Source: Hevea brasiliensis
Lineage: Eukaryota; Streptophyta; Magnoliopsida; Malpighiales; Euphorbiaceae
DNA length: 64,000 nt
Assembly: GCF_030052815.1 (NCBI RefSeq)
Contig: NC_079510.1
Coordinates: forward strand, 6,833,375-6,897,374
Reading direction: 5' to 3'
Below the pieces are notes generated by a model, which was given only the letters and a program-made list of their open reading frames with translations, was not told where the DNA came from and made no database searches. Positions 11,345-24,628 of this stretch are shown here, piece by piece. Position 1 is the first letter of the stretch; each line of letters opens with the position of its first letter. The translations under genes were made by a program, and so were the position numbers.

Positions 11345-13993
11345 TGTAACAACCCAAAATTTTTAAATTATAAATAAAATGAAAAGGAAATATTATGTTA
11401 TTAATATTATAGGATTTATTTGAATTGATTTTAAAATAAAGGAAGATAATAATAATAAATAAATTAATAATAAATAATTTTATTAAAGTTAATTTATTAA
11501 ATGAGAATAAAATAATTAAATTTTACTAGATTATATTTATTTTTATCATTACTAGAGTTTTATTAAACTTTAACATAATAAAATAATTTTGGACCTAATT
11601 GTAAACCTCTAAGAAGTTGAGGGACTAATAGTATAATTAGAAGTAAAAAAAAAAGACCCACAACAACATGCGGGACCTCCCCCCAGCTCTCCTTCTCTCT
11701 CTCTCTCCCCGACTCCCTCTTTCTCCCTCCCTTTTTCCTTCATTTCCAGCCACCACTCATGTCAACCATCACCAGCCAAGGATCCAATTGCCTCCCTCAG
11801 CCGCTCCAGCATCGACCGATCCTTCCCCATCTGTTATGAATACCGACATAGCCTTCCACCACGCCGAGAAAGGAGGAAGAAAGAGGTGGGAGCTTCGCCC
11901 CGACGTCGTCCAACGGTTATTTCCGACAAGACAGGGCCCATTCAACTCCTGGCACAGCAAGCTTCAAAACCCCACTAGCCTTACCTCCAATGATGGCTGG
12001 AGAGAGGAGATTCGGCGAGGAAAAGTTGAGAAAAAATGAATGGGTTTCATCGGTTTCTGGCAACTTTTCTGGAGATCCAACCATTGGATCAAAAATCCGA
12101 GACCACCGATGGACTCAGGGTGATGAAATCTTTGAGATAGGACTGGTCCTGCTCTGATCGGACACTGTTTGAAAAAGGCGATAATCGGACAGTCCAGATC
12201 GCTTGATGAGATTTTCATACTTTTTCGATTTTGAAAATTTAAAAATAATTTTATAATAATTATTAACAAAATTTGGACTTAATTTAGGTGCAATCGGATA
12301 GAGGATAGCTCACTGGTGTCGGGATCGCATTTTCAACCAGATCTGGCTGCCCGGCAGCCTGTCTCAGAATGTGGTCGATATTATAGTCAATCCTAGCATT
12401 TTCAGACATTCTGGACACGTTTCAGGTGTCAGATTTGGCATAGGTAAACCCAAACTCTACATTGCTCAATTTTTGCCTTGTACTGGGTTAGAATAAAATT
12501 CATAAAATATTCATGGGTAATTAGAAAATTGTAATTCCTTTTACTTTAGCTCTATAATATTGGTAATGACCATGGGGCAAAATTTTAAAATTTTTAGAGC
12601 TTTTCGGAGTGAATTTTTATGAAATATCAATTATAGGGACTAAAATGTAATTTTTAAAGTTTATGACTATTGTCTAATTTGGAGGGCCTAGGAGGGGCCA
12701 TATGATGTTAATGAGATGTGATTGTAGAAATTGAGAATTTAGAAGTGTTATTTGAATCTTTGTGCAGGTTGGGTAGGTCCTAGGTATAAGGGAAACTCTG
12801 CCGGATTTCCGGCATGAATTAGGTTGTCTGTTGTCTCTTTATAGTTTTATTTTGACTTAGTACTAATAAATTTATGATATAATTATTTAGGTGATCGAGG
12901 TCAACTATTTTCCTCCATCCAACAACCACAATAGTCCTCGGTGTACTGTGAGTAAAATATTAATTTTAATTATAATTTTGATATTATTATATATTCAAGC
13001 ATGCCCTTGCATCACTTATAAATATGTATCTATGTAGTTAAACACTAGGCACGTTTTATATTGCATTCTTAATTGATGAATCTCCATGGATATTGTTTGT
13101 GGTAATTTGGAGCAGTGTGTGTGCGTTGGTGTGCGTGTGGTATGGTATTGGATATGGACAGGAAGGATAGACACGGCTTGAGAGACACTCGCTGGGACTT
13201 GGTCCTTTATGGATAAGTCGGGGTAGACACGGCTTGAAAGACACTCGCTGAGACCTCGCATTTGGTTTATTAAGCAAAAGTCTGGCTTAAGAGACACTCG
13301 CTGGCAGAGGTTAGATTAAGAGAGATGTATAGGGGATCAGTTCCCATATATGTACTGTTTGAACAGTGTTGGGTGGGTGAGTGCTCCAAATTGCCTTTTT
13401 ACTGCTATGATGTGGTTTGTATGAAAATTATGATGATGTTGCATTCCATTCTTTAGGATGCATTAACTTTAGTTAGCTATAGAAATTGTGGTTAAAATTA
13501 ATATTTTACTCTCTGAGTCGAACGCTCACTCCTGTTCACCATATTTTTCCAGGCTATAGGAGGAGACTTTTTCCAAAATAACCTGTTTCTTTCCTCACAG
13601 GTTATGAAAAAATTATTTAACTGTATTATTATTATCAAAATTTGTAATTTAGAACTCCGTATGTACTAGTAGTAGCATTAATCCTGTCAGGGATTTCATG
13701 AATTTAAGTTTTTGTATTAATAAATGAAAAATTTGTATGAGTTTTAAATAGTTTGTAAATGATGTAACAGGATTGAGCTGGGCTCTCCTAATTTTAGTTT
13801 CTGATAATTACTGGGTTAAGTTGACTCGAAATAAAATTATAATAGTTTAATTTAAATTATTTTATATGCATATTAGGCCTAAATTGTGGGCTTGGTCATG
13901 GGTTTGAGAACAGTAAGGCTTACTATGGGCCTCGGGGGCTTTATGCCGGCCTAGGTCCTAGTGCCGGTCCGGCCCATAGGTTGGGTCGTGACA
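11345..13993 (+). repeat. 5' LTR of the 12.9 kb element (2649 bp)
   Basis: Starts TGTAACAACCCAAAATTTTT and ends TTGGGTCGTGACA. It contains three copies of a 25-bp motif (ACACGGCTTGAGAGACACTC and variants) between 13165 and 13310, where the 3' LTR has two. The apparent proteins at 11668-12039 are chance frames. Confidence 0.9.
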
Positions 13994-15511
13994 AAGTTGG
14001 TATCAGAGCTTAGGCTCTAGATTCATGGGAAGTACATGTCTAAAGCTTTAAGAAGAGTCCAATTAGGAGTTCACATGCGGAGTATAGGATTCTATTTCAT
14101 TTTTTTTCTGTAACTCCTTGTTTCTAGCTTTTGCGTTATACCCTGGGTAATATAAGAGTGCTTTAGTTAGTATCTTGATTTTTGTAGAGTACATAGAGAT
14201 GTGAAATAGATTTAACATATGTGTTTAGGTCTATCATGGAAATATATACTTCAAGAAATGCTATGTTCCTATCAGTATGGGTCTAAGTGTTGTGCCTACT
14301 GGTGCTAGGCACGAGTATAGAAAGGTGAGTTTTGATGGTACAGTTACCCTAGATAAGGGTGAGGATACCACTGCTAGCAGGTGTCAGTGGATGACCCAGT
14401 CAGAGTAAGTTTATGATATCAGTAGATTCAAGAGAGATAAGAGATTGGGAGACTTAGTCTATCAGGATGTATCGTAGTAACTATACAATATTCTCAATGT
14501 CCGCTCTGTATGCTGCAAATTATAGTAACGATATAAGATTATTGTATAGAGCTACGTGCATCCCTGTGGTACTTCATAATGAGGGTGTTTACAGATGGCC
14601 TCTATTTTGGTACAGTTATGCCAGAACAGAGTTCTATATCTGCAGAGGAGTTGGGAACTCCTAGTTAGGGATCTAGAGCAAGAATATCAAAAGGTCACAG
14701 TTGGGTGGTAACTAGAGTCAGTGACTCAGTTACCTTAGCATGAGCTAGAGTTACATCAAGAGTTGCTATCAGATCAGAGGTTGCGGATTAGTTGCAAAGT
14801 AAAGGTGACATCTATTGAGTGAGACCATGTGGTCTTCGGTATGGAATTTTTTAATGGTTTTTGCAGTACGATAGACGTTTTGCCTAGAGCTTAGCGAGAA
14901 TAGTATACCTTGTGTGTATCAGCAAGATGTAAAGTACAACCCTACTACCTAGAGAAGGTCAGAACTATGAATTGATGATTTACGGAGCTATGATATGATA
15001 AGAGAGTCATTAATTTGACATGGTTTTGGCAAGGTGGTAGATGTAGTACTTTTGTTGCAGTAAGTTAGGGTATAGTCCTATCTTTTCAGAAGGGATAGAA
15101 AGTTATTACTGATAATGATGACTTATAGAATAATGTCCCAGATGGGACTGTTGCGTGAGATAGAGAGTTGTTAGCTCAGGTATTCTAGAGAGGGTACAAG
15201 TTTCATATAGAAATCATAAGATATAAGATCAAGATGTATGTAAGCCTTTAAATTGAATGACGGGTTTGGATACCTAGTATTTTAAGTTTCAGCTAATTAA
15301 ATGGATATGAGAAATTAGAGTTGCTACAGATTCCCTCCCTAAAGTAGTAGGGGGTAGTATGTAGTTGAAAAGGGTAAGAACAGAGATCACATAGGAGAAG
15401 TATAATTGCTATTCCCTAAGTTCATCCTTAGCTTCTTAATGCTTAAGACAAAAGTATACTCCAAATAAAGTAAAAGAAAAAGGACAAAAGTTAGCATCGA
15501 TAAATCATAGA

Positions 15512-15575
<64 letters not shown>

Positions 15576-16200
15576 AGTGTGGTTCAAATGCAGTAGAAGA
15601 GATAGCTTGAATGCCAGTAGAAGTCTAGCTAGGGTAGTTAGAGGATCAATTCTGAGTAACATTGAGGTATATATGACGTGGTAGGGATAGTGGAAAGGTA
15701 TAAGTTTCTGATATGACAATCAGGTTAAAAAGAAAAAAAAAAGATAGAGCTAAAGAATGGAAGAGTGAAAGTTCGGATTTGGATAGGATAAAAAGAGTTG
15801 GCTGAAGAATAAACTGGAAAAACATATTAGGATAAGATTAGGATGAATAAAGCCAAGATACCAAGGAGGTGAATGTGGTTCTAGGAAGGGTATACGAGAT
15901 AAACAAAAAAGTAAGGATAGAGAGCGTAGAAAAGGATGGCATTAGGAAGGACATTATCAAGTTATGGAACCCAGAAGTACAGAACTTAGAGCAGGTCATA
16001 ATTGATGTAGTGTTAGGAGCCTGAACCTAGAGCTTAGAGTTATAGGATCAGGATTAGACCTTATCTATTTTCTACCCTGTAGACCCTTATTTTGTGATAA
16101 GTATGTGCATTGAGGCTGTGGGAAATCCGATGATGAAAAATTATATGACTGTAAGATGTAATTGGAGGCATGGAGCTGAATTATTAATTCCATGGCATGA
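13994..16200 (+). other. Internal region, 5' part, no recognisable coding domain
   Basis: Contains an open 43-codon frame from the ATG at 14278 and a 65-codon frame at 14467, neither with a known domain, plus a (TA)n tract at 15516-15573. The base composition is less A/T-biased than the flanks, which suggests decayed coding sequence, but I could not place any gag or pol motif. Confidence 0.5.
13998..14009 (+). other. Primer binding site, initiator Met tRNA type
   Basis: TGGTATCAGAGC, four bases after the 5' LTR end. Confidence 0.85.
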
Positions 16201-16206
16201 TCTTGA

Positions 16207-16299
<93 letters not shown>
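16207..16299. repeat. (AAT)n microsatellite
   Basis: About 31 uninterrupted AAT units. The poly-Ile frame 16094-16315 is an artefact of this repeat. Confidence 0.95.
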
Positions 16300-19060
16300 G
16301 TTTTGGGGAAATTAATTTAATTAAATTTAAATAAAATTTTATTTTGTTTAAATTTAATATGGGTAGTTCTTAAATGGATCTAAGTTTAATTGGGCTCCAT
16401 GGGCCTAAGAAAGCCTAGTTAGGAATTTTAAATGGGACCCATTTAATTATTTTCTGAAAATTAAAATAACAAAATATCTCTCTCCTCGTTGGCCCCACTC
16501 TCTTCCTCACTCCCTATTGGTGTCACCCCCTTTCCCTCTCTTTCTATTGGTTGGAACACCTCACCCATATTCCAGTCTCATCCAAATTCATCAATCCTAG
16601 TCATTTAAGTTATCTAAACTTTATCATACTAGGACTCCAAATCCTACCACACCTCTTCCTCACTCCCTATTGGTGCCTTCCATTTTTTCCTGTCTTCCTA
16701 TTGGTTGAAACACCTCACCCATATCCCAGTCTTATTCTTATTCTGCAATCGTAGTTGTTTAAGTCATCTAAACTTTATCACCCTAAAACTCCAAACCCTA
16801 TCACAACTCTCTCCCAAAACCCTATAAATACCCTACTAGAGAAGGGAAGAAAGGGGGGATGGGAGGAAAGAGGAAGAGAAAACTCAGAGCTATAGGAAAT
16901 TTAGAGATATTCAAGACTCTTTGAGTTCTTCCTTATTTTTCTTTTCTTCAAAAAGATTTTCATACAAGATTTCTGGAAGGTCAGTTTTTATTATTTTCTT
17001 TTCAAGATCTATGCCACACAATATTTTAATTCTATGCTCTTTGTCTTCAATTTATTTTATATGTTCATATAGATCATGTAATCATGTTTAATTTGAGGGG
17101 ATACACAACTCTGCACATATTTAGTTTCTGTCTCTCATATTTTTATTATTTTTCTTTATTTTCTGAATCTATAAAAAATTTTTAAAAATTATATTCATAT
17201 TCTACATGAAATTTCATTAATTTTAGGCTCAAGAATCACTAAAAAAGCTTTAATATTTTGTATGTTATGGCTGTTTGAATTTAGGGTTCCTGTAAAATCT
17301 GATTTGCAGGATATCCGACTTGTGGAGCCCATATCTCCCTTGTTCATTAATATTTTTGTGTAAATCTAGTGTCTAAAATTAACTTCAGAATCTTATGAAT
17401 CTTTTTCAATTGGTTTTGCATTCATATCTACTGTGATTAATGAGTTATGAATTTTACAAAAAAGTAGTGCGATTTTGTTACTTAGAAAAGTTATGATTTA
17501 TGTAGACCATTCGGCTAGGGCTTTTGTTTGATTTATAAATTTTATGATCTTGTATGATATTTGAGCTATCTTTTGTAATTTTTTTATGATTTTTAGGCAT
17601 GTCTAACTATTTTTAAAAAATTAGATTTCTTGCTACTATTAATCTTTTAGAAATTGTATATTTATGCATGTTCTTGTATTTTCTTAGGTTTTAATTGATA
17701 TTTGATCTATTTTTCTGTGTTCTTTTAATTCAAGAAGTGTTATGAAGTGTTTGGATCATGTTCGAAGACTTAGACCACTAGGTAGTTGTAACTAATTAGG
17801 AATCTTAACCCTTTAGGAGACTAGAGTTAGAATCCAATGTAAATTGTTATTAATATTTTATTTATTTCTTTTATTTTCTTTAGTTTCTTTATTTTTTATT
17901 ACAAACAAAATTGGTAAGTAGCCCTAAATTAAGTACCAAAGAGGGCATTTGCGTGGAGCTTATATGGAGCTAAACGGGAGTAAGCCAGGGATATCATTGC
18001 CGTACTAGAAGAGAAGACCGTTTTTTAAGGGTAGCTTGCCCTAATGGCAACTGCATTTACCAACAGGTAAGTAGCTCTAGACTTCTCGAATAACCATTGA
18101 CATGAAATTGTAGTAATAATATAACTTTTATTTGGTAAATTAAAATTAACTTTGTTTTCAATTTAACTGACTTTTGTATGTAATTAATTTAAATAAATAC
18201 CTTGTAAATTAAAATTAATCGTGTTTGTAAATTAAACTAACATTGGCATGTAAAATAAATTTAATTTAACACTTGGTAATTGTAAAATAAATTTGCATGA
18301 TGGAAATCTTTATTAGGTTGTGATTGTTTAGGCCTTATGTGATATTAGAATAAATTACACATGTACATAATTAACTTAGTTCAATTATCCTTAGGGTAAC
18401 TTTGTGAAAATTAATTAATTAGGTTAAATAGAAATGTAGGATTATTTGAAATTGAATTTATTTGTAAATTAAATTCTCAATAATAAATTAATTTTAGTCA
18501 TCTGGTAAATATCATTTAAATAATTAGCAACCCCATAGATAGGAATTACTTGTGCATAAAAATTGTGTGTAAACAACAACCCTTTTGTGAATTACTTGAG
18601 TGTGTAGGATTAGAATTGTATTTTTTAGGATAAAGTTTAATAAAGGAATGATAAACAAGACTTTTAGAAATATTAGTAGAGGACTGGAACTCGAATTAAC
18701 GAGGTTAGACTAGGCGTAAGGGGTGCCTAATACCTTCCCCTTATGTACCCACTATCCTGAACCTAGACATTGGGCTATGCTAATGACGGTTGTGGAAACT
18801 CTGCAAGGAGTAAGTTGCCATCAATGACCCTCGGAAGAAACACTGAATATGTCCCGGTTATTACCCGAGTGGTCACTCCTGTCTATCTATGCCTTCGTGG
18901 CATAAATCCTTAGTACCGTGGTAGTGTTATGGGAAGACGGTACTTACCAGTGGTTTGATTCTATTAGGATTGTATGAAGTGCATGTCTAGGAAATACTGT
19001 CTAAGGAGGTAGTACTTAAGTGAGACCATTGTGACTCCACCATCTTTCCTGAGCATTACT
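16300..19060 (+). mobile_element. Probable nested LTR remnant, Tat/Ogre-like
   Basis: This differs in character from its surroundings. It has C/T-rich leader sequence, a TATA-type box followed by purine-rich sequence (CCCTATAAATACCCTA near 16823), an AT-rich body, and then at about 18700-18780 the motif AAGGGGTGCCTAATACCTTC followed by CCCCTTATGTAC. A motif of this kind lies near the 3' end of Tat/Ogre-clade LTRs as I know them. A possible tRNA-Arg-type primer remnant (TGACTCCACC) follows near 19033. I could not find matching 5-bp target duplications, so the borders are approximate and the assignment is tentative. Confidence 0.4.
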
Positions 19061-21639
19061 TGGTGCATTTTATATAATTCTAATTGATGATATTTCGCCT
19101 CACGCCCCCCCTCCTACATACCCCCAAGGTAGGATAATGGGGCAATGACATAAGAACCCTTTTAGTTGTTGATAATATAATGGAAATTAGGTGAGGTGTG
19201 CGACTAAAGTAGGTATTAGTTGTTGAGCCTGCTGTGGTAACTTGAATTGTATTGTCAGATAAAGAAGCAAGATCAATAGGAGTAGGTTGGATAAAAGTCA
19301 ATATAAGGGATTTAAATATGCAAGATGAGGGATAATGTCACAGAGGCTTGATGTTAAAATTTAGAGTGGTGAGACCTAAAGTCTAAAATTAGAGTTAGAC
19401 AGATATTTTCAGTGTGATTGATAGGATAAAAAAAGAGTAATAATAAATAAATAAATAAATAATAGTATGATAATATGTAGCAGAACGCTAGTAAAGGTCA
19501 GAATAGGACAAGATAGGTATAGGTATAATTATAAGATATTGAGAAGTACATGGATTAGAGGAGTGATTGTTGGTAAGATTGGAGTAGATCTGAAAGAATC
19601 TATGAGTGCTTTTATCTTCTAGAATATAACCAAGTATAAGGAGTAAAAAGGAAATAGTAAATTTTAAGATGATATGTCAGGCAGGACAACAGTATAACAA
19701 ATGGTAGATACAACTAATATCTTGTAATAAAGCACAATAATTACAAAGAAATAATGAAACAAAAAGGAGGGTTAAAGGGTATGAGCTAAATCTTGTTTAT
19801 CAAACAATGGTATACCATAAATGGTGGGAGAATATTTCTCCTTTTTTCCAAATTAGCTCGTGTTTCGATTCTAGGAGATTATGTTAAGAAGAGAGATCGT
19901 TTCAAAGTGACCCAATTAATAGAAAATTTGATGGGCATTAGTACATATCCAATCTTTTGAGGCGAAAATGACGATAATGGTGTACCTAATGTTAAGTATG
20001 AAAGAATGATCAGAGAGGTGACAAGAGTTAAATCGAGCTAGTTAGCAGGGCTTACAACCCTTTTGAACTATAAGCTGGAGGAAGTGCTATTTGCTAATGA
20101 GTTACAATGAACGAAATTGTTGCTAAAGGGAGTGCCCTTTCTTGCTTGTCAGCCGTTGGGCTACCACTCCTATGATTTTGGGTAAGCCCCTTCTCCCATT
20201 CTTGTTGGCCAAAAGTTGAGGCTGAAGTTTGGAAAGCTATGGGCAGTATATGTGATTATATTAAGGAGAATGAACACGTGAAGTATCTTATTTGGAATTA
20301 AGGCATGGCACACATTTCCCACAGCCGTGTTAGTTTAGATGGAACTTATAGTTTATGGGGCTCCTATCCATCCAGGATGAGCAATTTCCTACTAAGGCTG
20401 GTAGGGAATGATAATGTTCTGATAGTTAAAGTTTGAAAAGGGGATACAAAAAGAATTTTCTATGGCTAATTCAATTTTCTATGGCTAATTCCAAGTGTTA
20501 CATAATGTGAAGAATATGCTGGTAGGAGTCAATCGTAAGGCTAAAATTCTTGAAGTAATGGAACTAGTAATCAAGATAAGACTAAGAAATAAAAAGAAAG
20601 TTAAAGTTGATGATGGGATAGACATCTTTGAAGGAAAAGGTGTAAGGGTGAGACAGGACTAAGATTAAGAAATAAGTACAGCAGGTTGAAAAGATATCAA
20701 CAATAGCAGAAATAGGAGAAGGAAGTGGATAAGATCCAAAGGATAGGAAGAAAGCTCGGTAGAGCTAGTTATAATGATGAGGATAAAAAGGAATAGGTAT
20801 GCTAGGAATACACTAAGAGATGTTTGAAACAAATTATCATGAGATGATAGACTAAAGGAGTAGTGGAGCCTCAATCTAAGTGCCAATGTGTCAAAAGTAG
20901 GCCACATACTAAGAAGCTTTAGGAATAAGTCTAGATATTTCCATTCCAGAGAAGGAGTGGGAAACGATAAAGTTGCACTAATTAGGTTGTCAGGGAACAT
21001 AAACACTTTTGTCACCTAGAAGGAGAGACCCAGTTCACTTTATAATGTTGATAAATGATACACTTGGCCTTTGGAGGGAACTCTACCTGACTAGTTACAT
21101 AAGATGGACAGAGTTTAGTCTAAGTACTTTAGTAATGACATAAATAGATTAGAAATTTGAAGTATCATGAAAGTGAGAAGATGCATTGGTACTAACCATT
21201 AAGGTCAAAGGACAAGTAAAGATTTAGAATAAAGATGCCTATTATAGGTGCTACAGAAAATATCTTATAGAATATTGTAGGATAAGAAACATAAGTTGTG
21301 TCCCCGGAAAGCAGAAGGTTGAGGGGTAAGCGCCAAGGTTAATTGAAGTTATGAGACATCAAGTCAAGTACAGAGAGGTATAATGAATACTTGAGATATC
21401 AGAAAAATGGTCAATGAATAGCGAAGAGATAAGAGCATCTCTAGGAAGAGATGATGACAGTTAGGACACTATAGTAGAATCAGAGAGCAGTAGAATGTCA
21501 TCTATAATATATGAAGAGTTTGAAGAATAAATGTTTTACCAATCTCCGCATAGCTGGAGGAGTAATGATTGTACTTGTTCTAATAATCTTCTTTTTCTTA
21601 TCCCTTATTTATTCGAAAATTCGAGGACGAATTTTTCTT
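19061..21639 (+). other. Internal region, 3' part, no recognisable coding domain
   Basis: About 2.6 kb of stop-rich sequence. The longest frames (19080-19301 and 20665-21015, minus strand) lack any motif. The end near 21600 resembles the region just upstream of the polypurine tract in chromoviruses. Confidence 0.5.
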
Positions 21640-21651
21640 AAGGGGAAAGAA
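21640..21651 (+). other. Polypurine tract
   Basis: AAGGGGAAAGAA immediately before the 3' LTR TG, the expected plus-strand priming site. Confidence 0.8.
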
Positions 21652-24277
21652 TGTAACAACCCAAAATTTTTAAATTATAAATAAAATGAAAAGGAAATAT
21701 TATGTTATTAATATTATAGGATTTATTTGAATTGATTTTAAAATAAAGGAAGATAATAATAATAAATAAATTAATAATAAATAATTTTATTAAAGTTAAT
21801 TTATTAAATGAGAATAAAATAATTAAATTTTTCTAGATTATATTTATTTTTATCATTACTAGAGTTTTATTAAACTTTAACATAATAAAATAATTTTGGA
21901 CCTAATTATAAACCTCTAAGAAGTTGAAGGACTAATAGTATAATTAGAAGTTAAAAAAATAAAAAAGACCCAAAAACGCTGCGCAGGACCCCCCCCTCCC
22001 CCAGCTCTCCTTCTCTCTCTCCCAAACTCCCTCTTTATCCCTCCCTTTTTCCTTCATTTTTGGCCACCACTCACGTCAACTATCACTGGCCAAGGTTCCA
22101 ACTGCCTCCCTTAGCTGCTATAGCACCGACCAACCCTTCCCCATTTGTTATGAACACCGGCATAGCCTTCCACCACCGCGAGAAAGGAGGAAGAGAGAGG
22201 TGGGAGCTTGTGCGAGGCCACGACTTCCAAGCTTCTCCCCAACGTCATCCGGCAGTTGTTTCCGACAAGGCAGGGCCCATTCAACTCCTGGCACAGCAAG
22301 CTTCAAAACCCGACCAACCTTGCCTCCAATGGTGGCCGAAGAGAGCAGATCCGGTAAGGAAAAGTTGAGAGAAAATGAAATGGGTTTTGCCAGTTTCTGG
22401 CCACTTTTCTGGCGATCCAACCATTGGATCAGAAATCTGAGACCACCGATGGACTCAGGGTGATGAAATCTTCGAGATAGGACTAGTCCCTCTTCGATCG
22501 GACACCGTTTGAAAAAGGCGATAATCGGACGGTCCAGATCGCTTGGTGAGATTTTTGAACTTTTTCAATTCCAAAAATTTAAAAATAATTTTATAATAAT
22601 TATTAACAAAATTTGGACTTAATTTAGGTACAATCGGATCGATGATAGCTCACTGACATCGGGACCGCATTTTCAGCCAGATCCGACTGCCTGGCAGCCT
22701 GTCTCAGAATGTGGTTGATATTATAGTCAATCCTAGCATTTTCAAACGTTTTGGACACGTTTCAGGTGTCATATTGGGCATAGATAAACCCGAACTCTAC
22801 ATTGCTCAATTTTTGCCTTGTATTGGGTTAGAATAAAATTCATAGAATATTCATGGGTGATTAGAAAATTGTAATTCCTTTTGCGTTAGCTCTATAATAT
22901 TGCTAAGGACCGCGGGGCAAAATTTTATAATTTTTAGAGCTTGTCAGAGTAAATTTTTATGAAATATCAATTATAGGGACTAAAATGTAATTTTTCAAGT
23001 TTATGACTATTGTCTGATTTGGAGGGCCCAGGAGGGGCCATATGATGTTGATGAGATGTGATTGTGGAAATTAAGAATTTAAAAGTGTTATTTGAATCTT
23101 TGTGCAGGTTGGGTAAGTCCTAGGTATAAGGGAAACTCTGCTGGATTTTCGGCATGAATTAGGTTGTTTATTGTCTTTTTAGAGTTTTATTTTGACTTAA
23201 TACTAATAAATTTATAATATAATTATTTAGGTGATTGAGGTCAACTATTTTTCACCATCTAGCAGCCACAATAGTTATCGGTGTACTGTGAGTAAAATAT
23301 TAATTTTAATTATAATTTCGATATTATTATATGTTCAAGCATGCCCATGCATCACTTGTAAATAAGTATCTATGTAGTTAAACACTAGGCACGTTTTATA
23401 TTGCATTCTTAATTGATGAATCGCCATCGATATTGTTTGTGGTAATTTGGAGTAGTGTGCATGCGTTGGCGTGCGTGTGGTATGTTATTGGATATGGATA
23501 GGACAGGTAGACACGGCTTGAGAGACACTCGCTGGGACCCCGCATTTGGTTTATTAAGCGAAAGTCCGGCTAGAGAGACACTCGCTGGCAGAGGTTGGAT
23601 TAAGAGAGCTGTATAGGGGATCAGCTCCCATATATGTACTGTTTGAACAGTATTGGGTGGGTGAGTGCTCCAAATTGCCTTTTTACTACTATGATGTGGT
23701 TTATATGAAAATTATGATGATGTTGCATTCTATTCCTTAGGATGCATTAACTTTAGTTAGCTATAGAAATGGTGGTTAAAATTAGTATTTTACTCTCTGA
23801 GTCGAATGCTCACTCCTGTTCACCATATTTTTTCAGGCTACAGAAGGAGACTTTTTTTTAGAATAACCTGTTCCTTTCCTCGCAGGTTATGAAAAAAATA
23901 TTTAACTGTATTATTATTATCTAAATTTGTAATTTAGAACTCCGCATATACTAGTAATAGCATTAATCCTATCAGGGACTGCATGAATTTAAGTTTTTGT
24001 ATTAACAAATGAAAATTTTGTATGAGTTTTAAATAGTTTGTAAATGATATAACAGGGTTGAGCTGGACTCCCCTAATTTTAGTTTCTGATAATTACTGGT
24101 TAAATTGGCTCGAAATAAAATTATAATAGTTTAATTTAATTTATTTTACATGCATATTGGGCCTAAATTGTAGGCCTGGTCATGGGTTTGAGAACAGTAA
24201 GGCTTACTATGGGCCTCGGGGGCTTTATGCCAGCCCAGGTCTTAGTATCAGTCCGGCCTATAGGTTGGGTCATGACA
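21652..24277 (+). repeat. 3' LTR of the 12.9 kb element (2626 bp)
   Basis: Same ends as the 5' LTR (TGTAACAACCC ... TTGGGTCATGACA) with scattered substitutions and small indels. The largest difference seen is the loss of one minisatellite unit near 23540. The frames at 22060-22463 are chance frames. Confidence 0.9.
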
Positions 24278-24615
24278 TAACTTGTTCTCTATTCTTTTCT
24301 ATGGTTTTCACATCACCATTAGTTTTGCAATTATCCCTTGGCCTAGGGTGTCATAGGGTCCTACACAAATTTATGGTAGCAACTGAGCTCGCAGTTGCTT
24401 CCTGGTTCGGTCACCCATTGTCTGAACCTTGGCTCATTTAACTGATTATGCTTTGTTTTTCATATTTTCATTTCACCTTCATGTGATTTCTATTAATTTT
24501 TATTTGTGACTTTTCTAAATGATATATATATAGTTCTAAACATCCTAACTGCCCAGACAGACATTAATCACCGGAATAGTAGAATGTATAGACTACTTAG
24601 TATGGGGGTGTTATA
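24278..24615 (-). mobile_element. Reversed family A LTR, proximal end
   Basis: On the minus strand it starts at 24615 with TATAACACCCCCATAC (compare TGTAACACCCTCACC at 2779) and follows the first roughly 300 bp of the solo LTR, including the GGGTGACC/GGGTGATC stretch. It is cut at 24277/24278 by the LTR element 11345-24277. It is inserted in the copia gag directly after the codons for the AQANLV segment. A second copy of 27677-27954 exists through tandem duplication. Confidence 0.7.
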
Positions 24616-24628
24616 CTTACACGAGATT

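Larger units (their letters stand above)
11340..24282 (+). mobile_element. Large LTR retrotransposon without coding capacity (LARD-like), 12.9 kb
   Basis: The element runs 11345-24277 with LTRs of 2649 bp and 2626 bp. A primer site matching initiator Met tRNA (TGGTATCAGAGC) lies at 13998-14009 just after the 5' LTR. A purine tract (AAGGGGAAAGAA) at 21640-21651 lies just before the 3' LTR. Flanking pentamers GAACT (11340-11344) and TAACT (24278-24282) match at 4 of 5 bases. The 7.7 kb internal region shows only short broken frames and no recognisable gag, protease, reverse transcriptase or integrase. The segment before the purine tract (TCGAGGACGAATTTTTCTTA) is of a type common at the 3' end of Tekay/Del chromoviruses, so it is probably a non-autonomous or heavily decayed chromovirus derivative (inference). 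Confidence 0.85.

Noticed and set aside
16094..16315. 73-codon frame rich in Ile
   Set aside because: Translation of the (AAT)n microsatellite.
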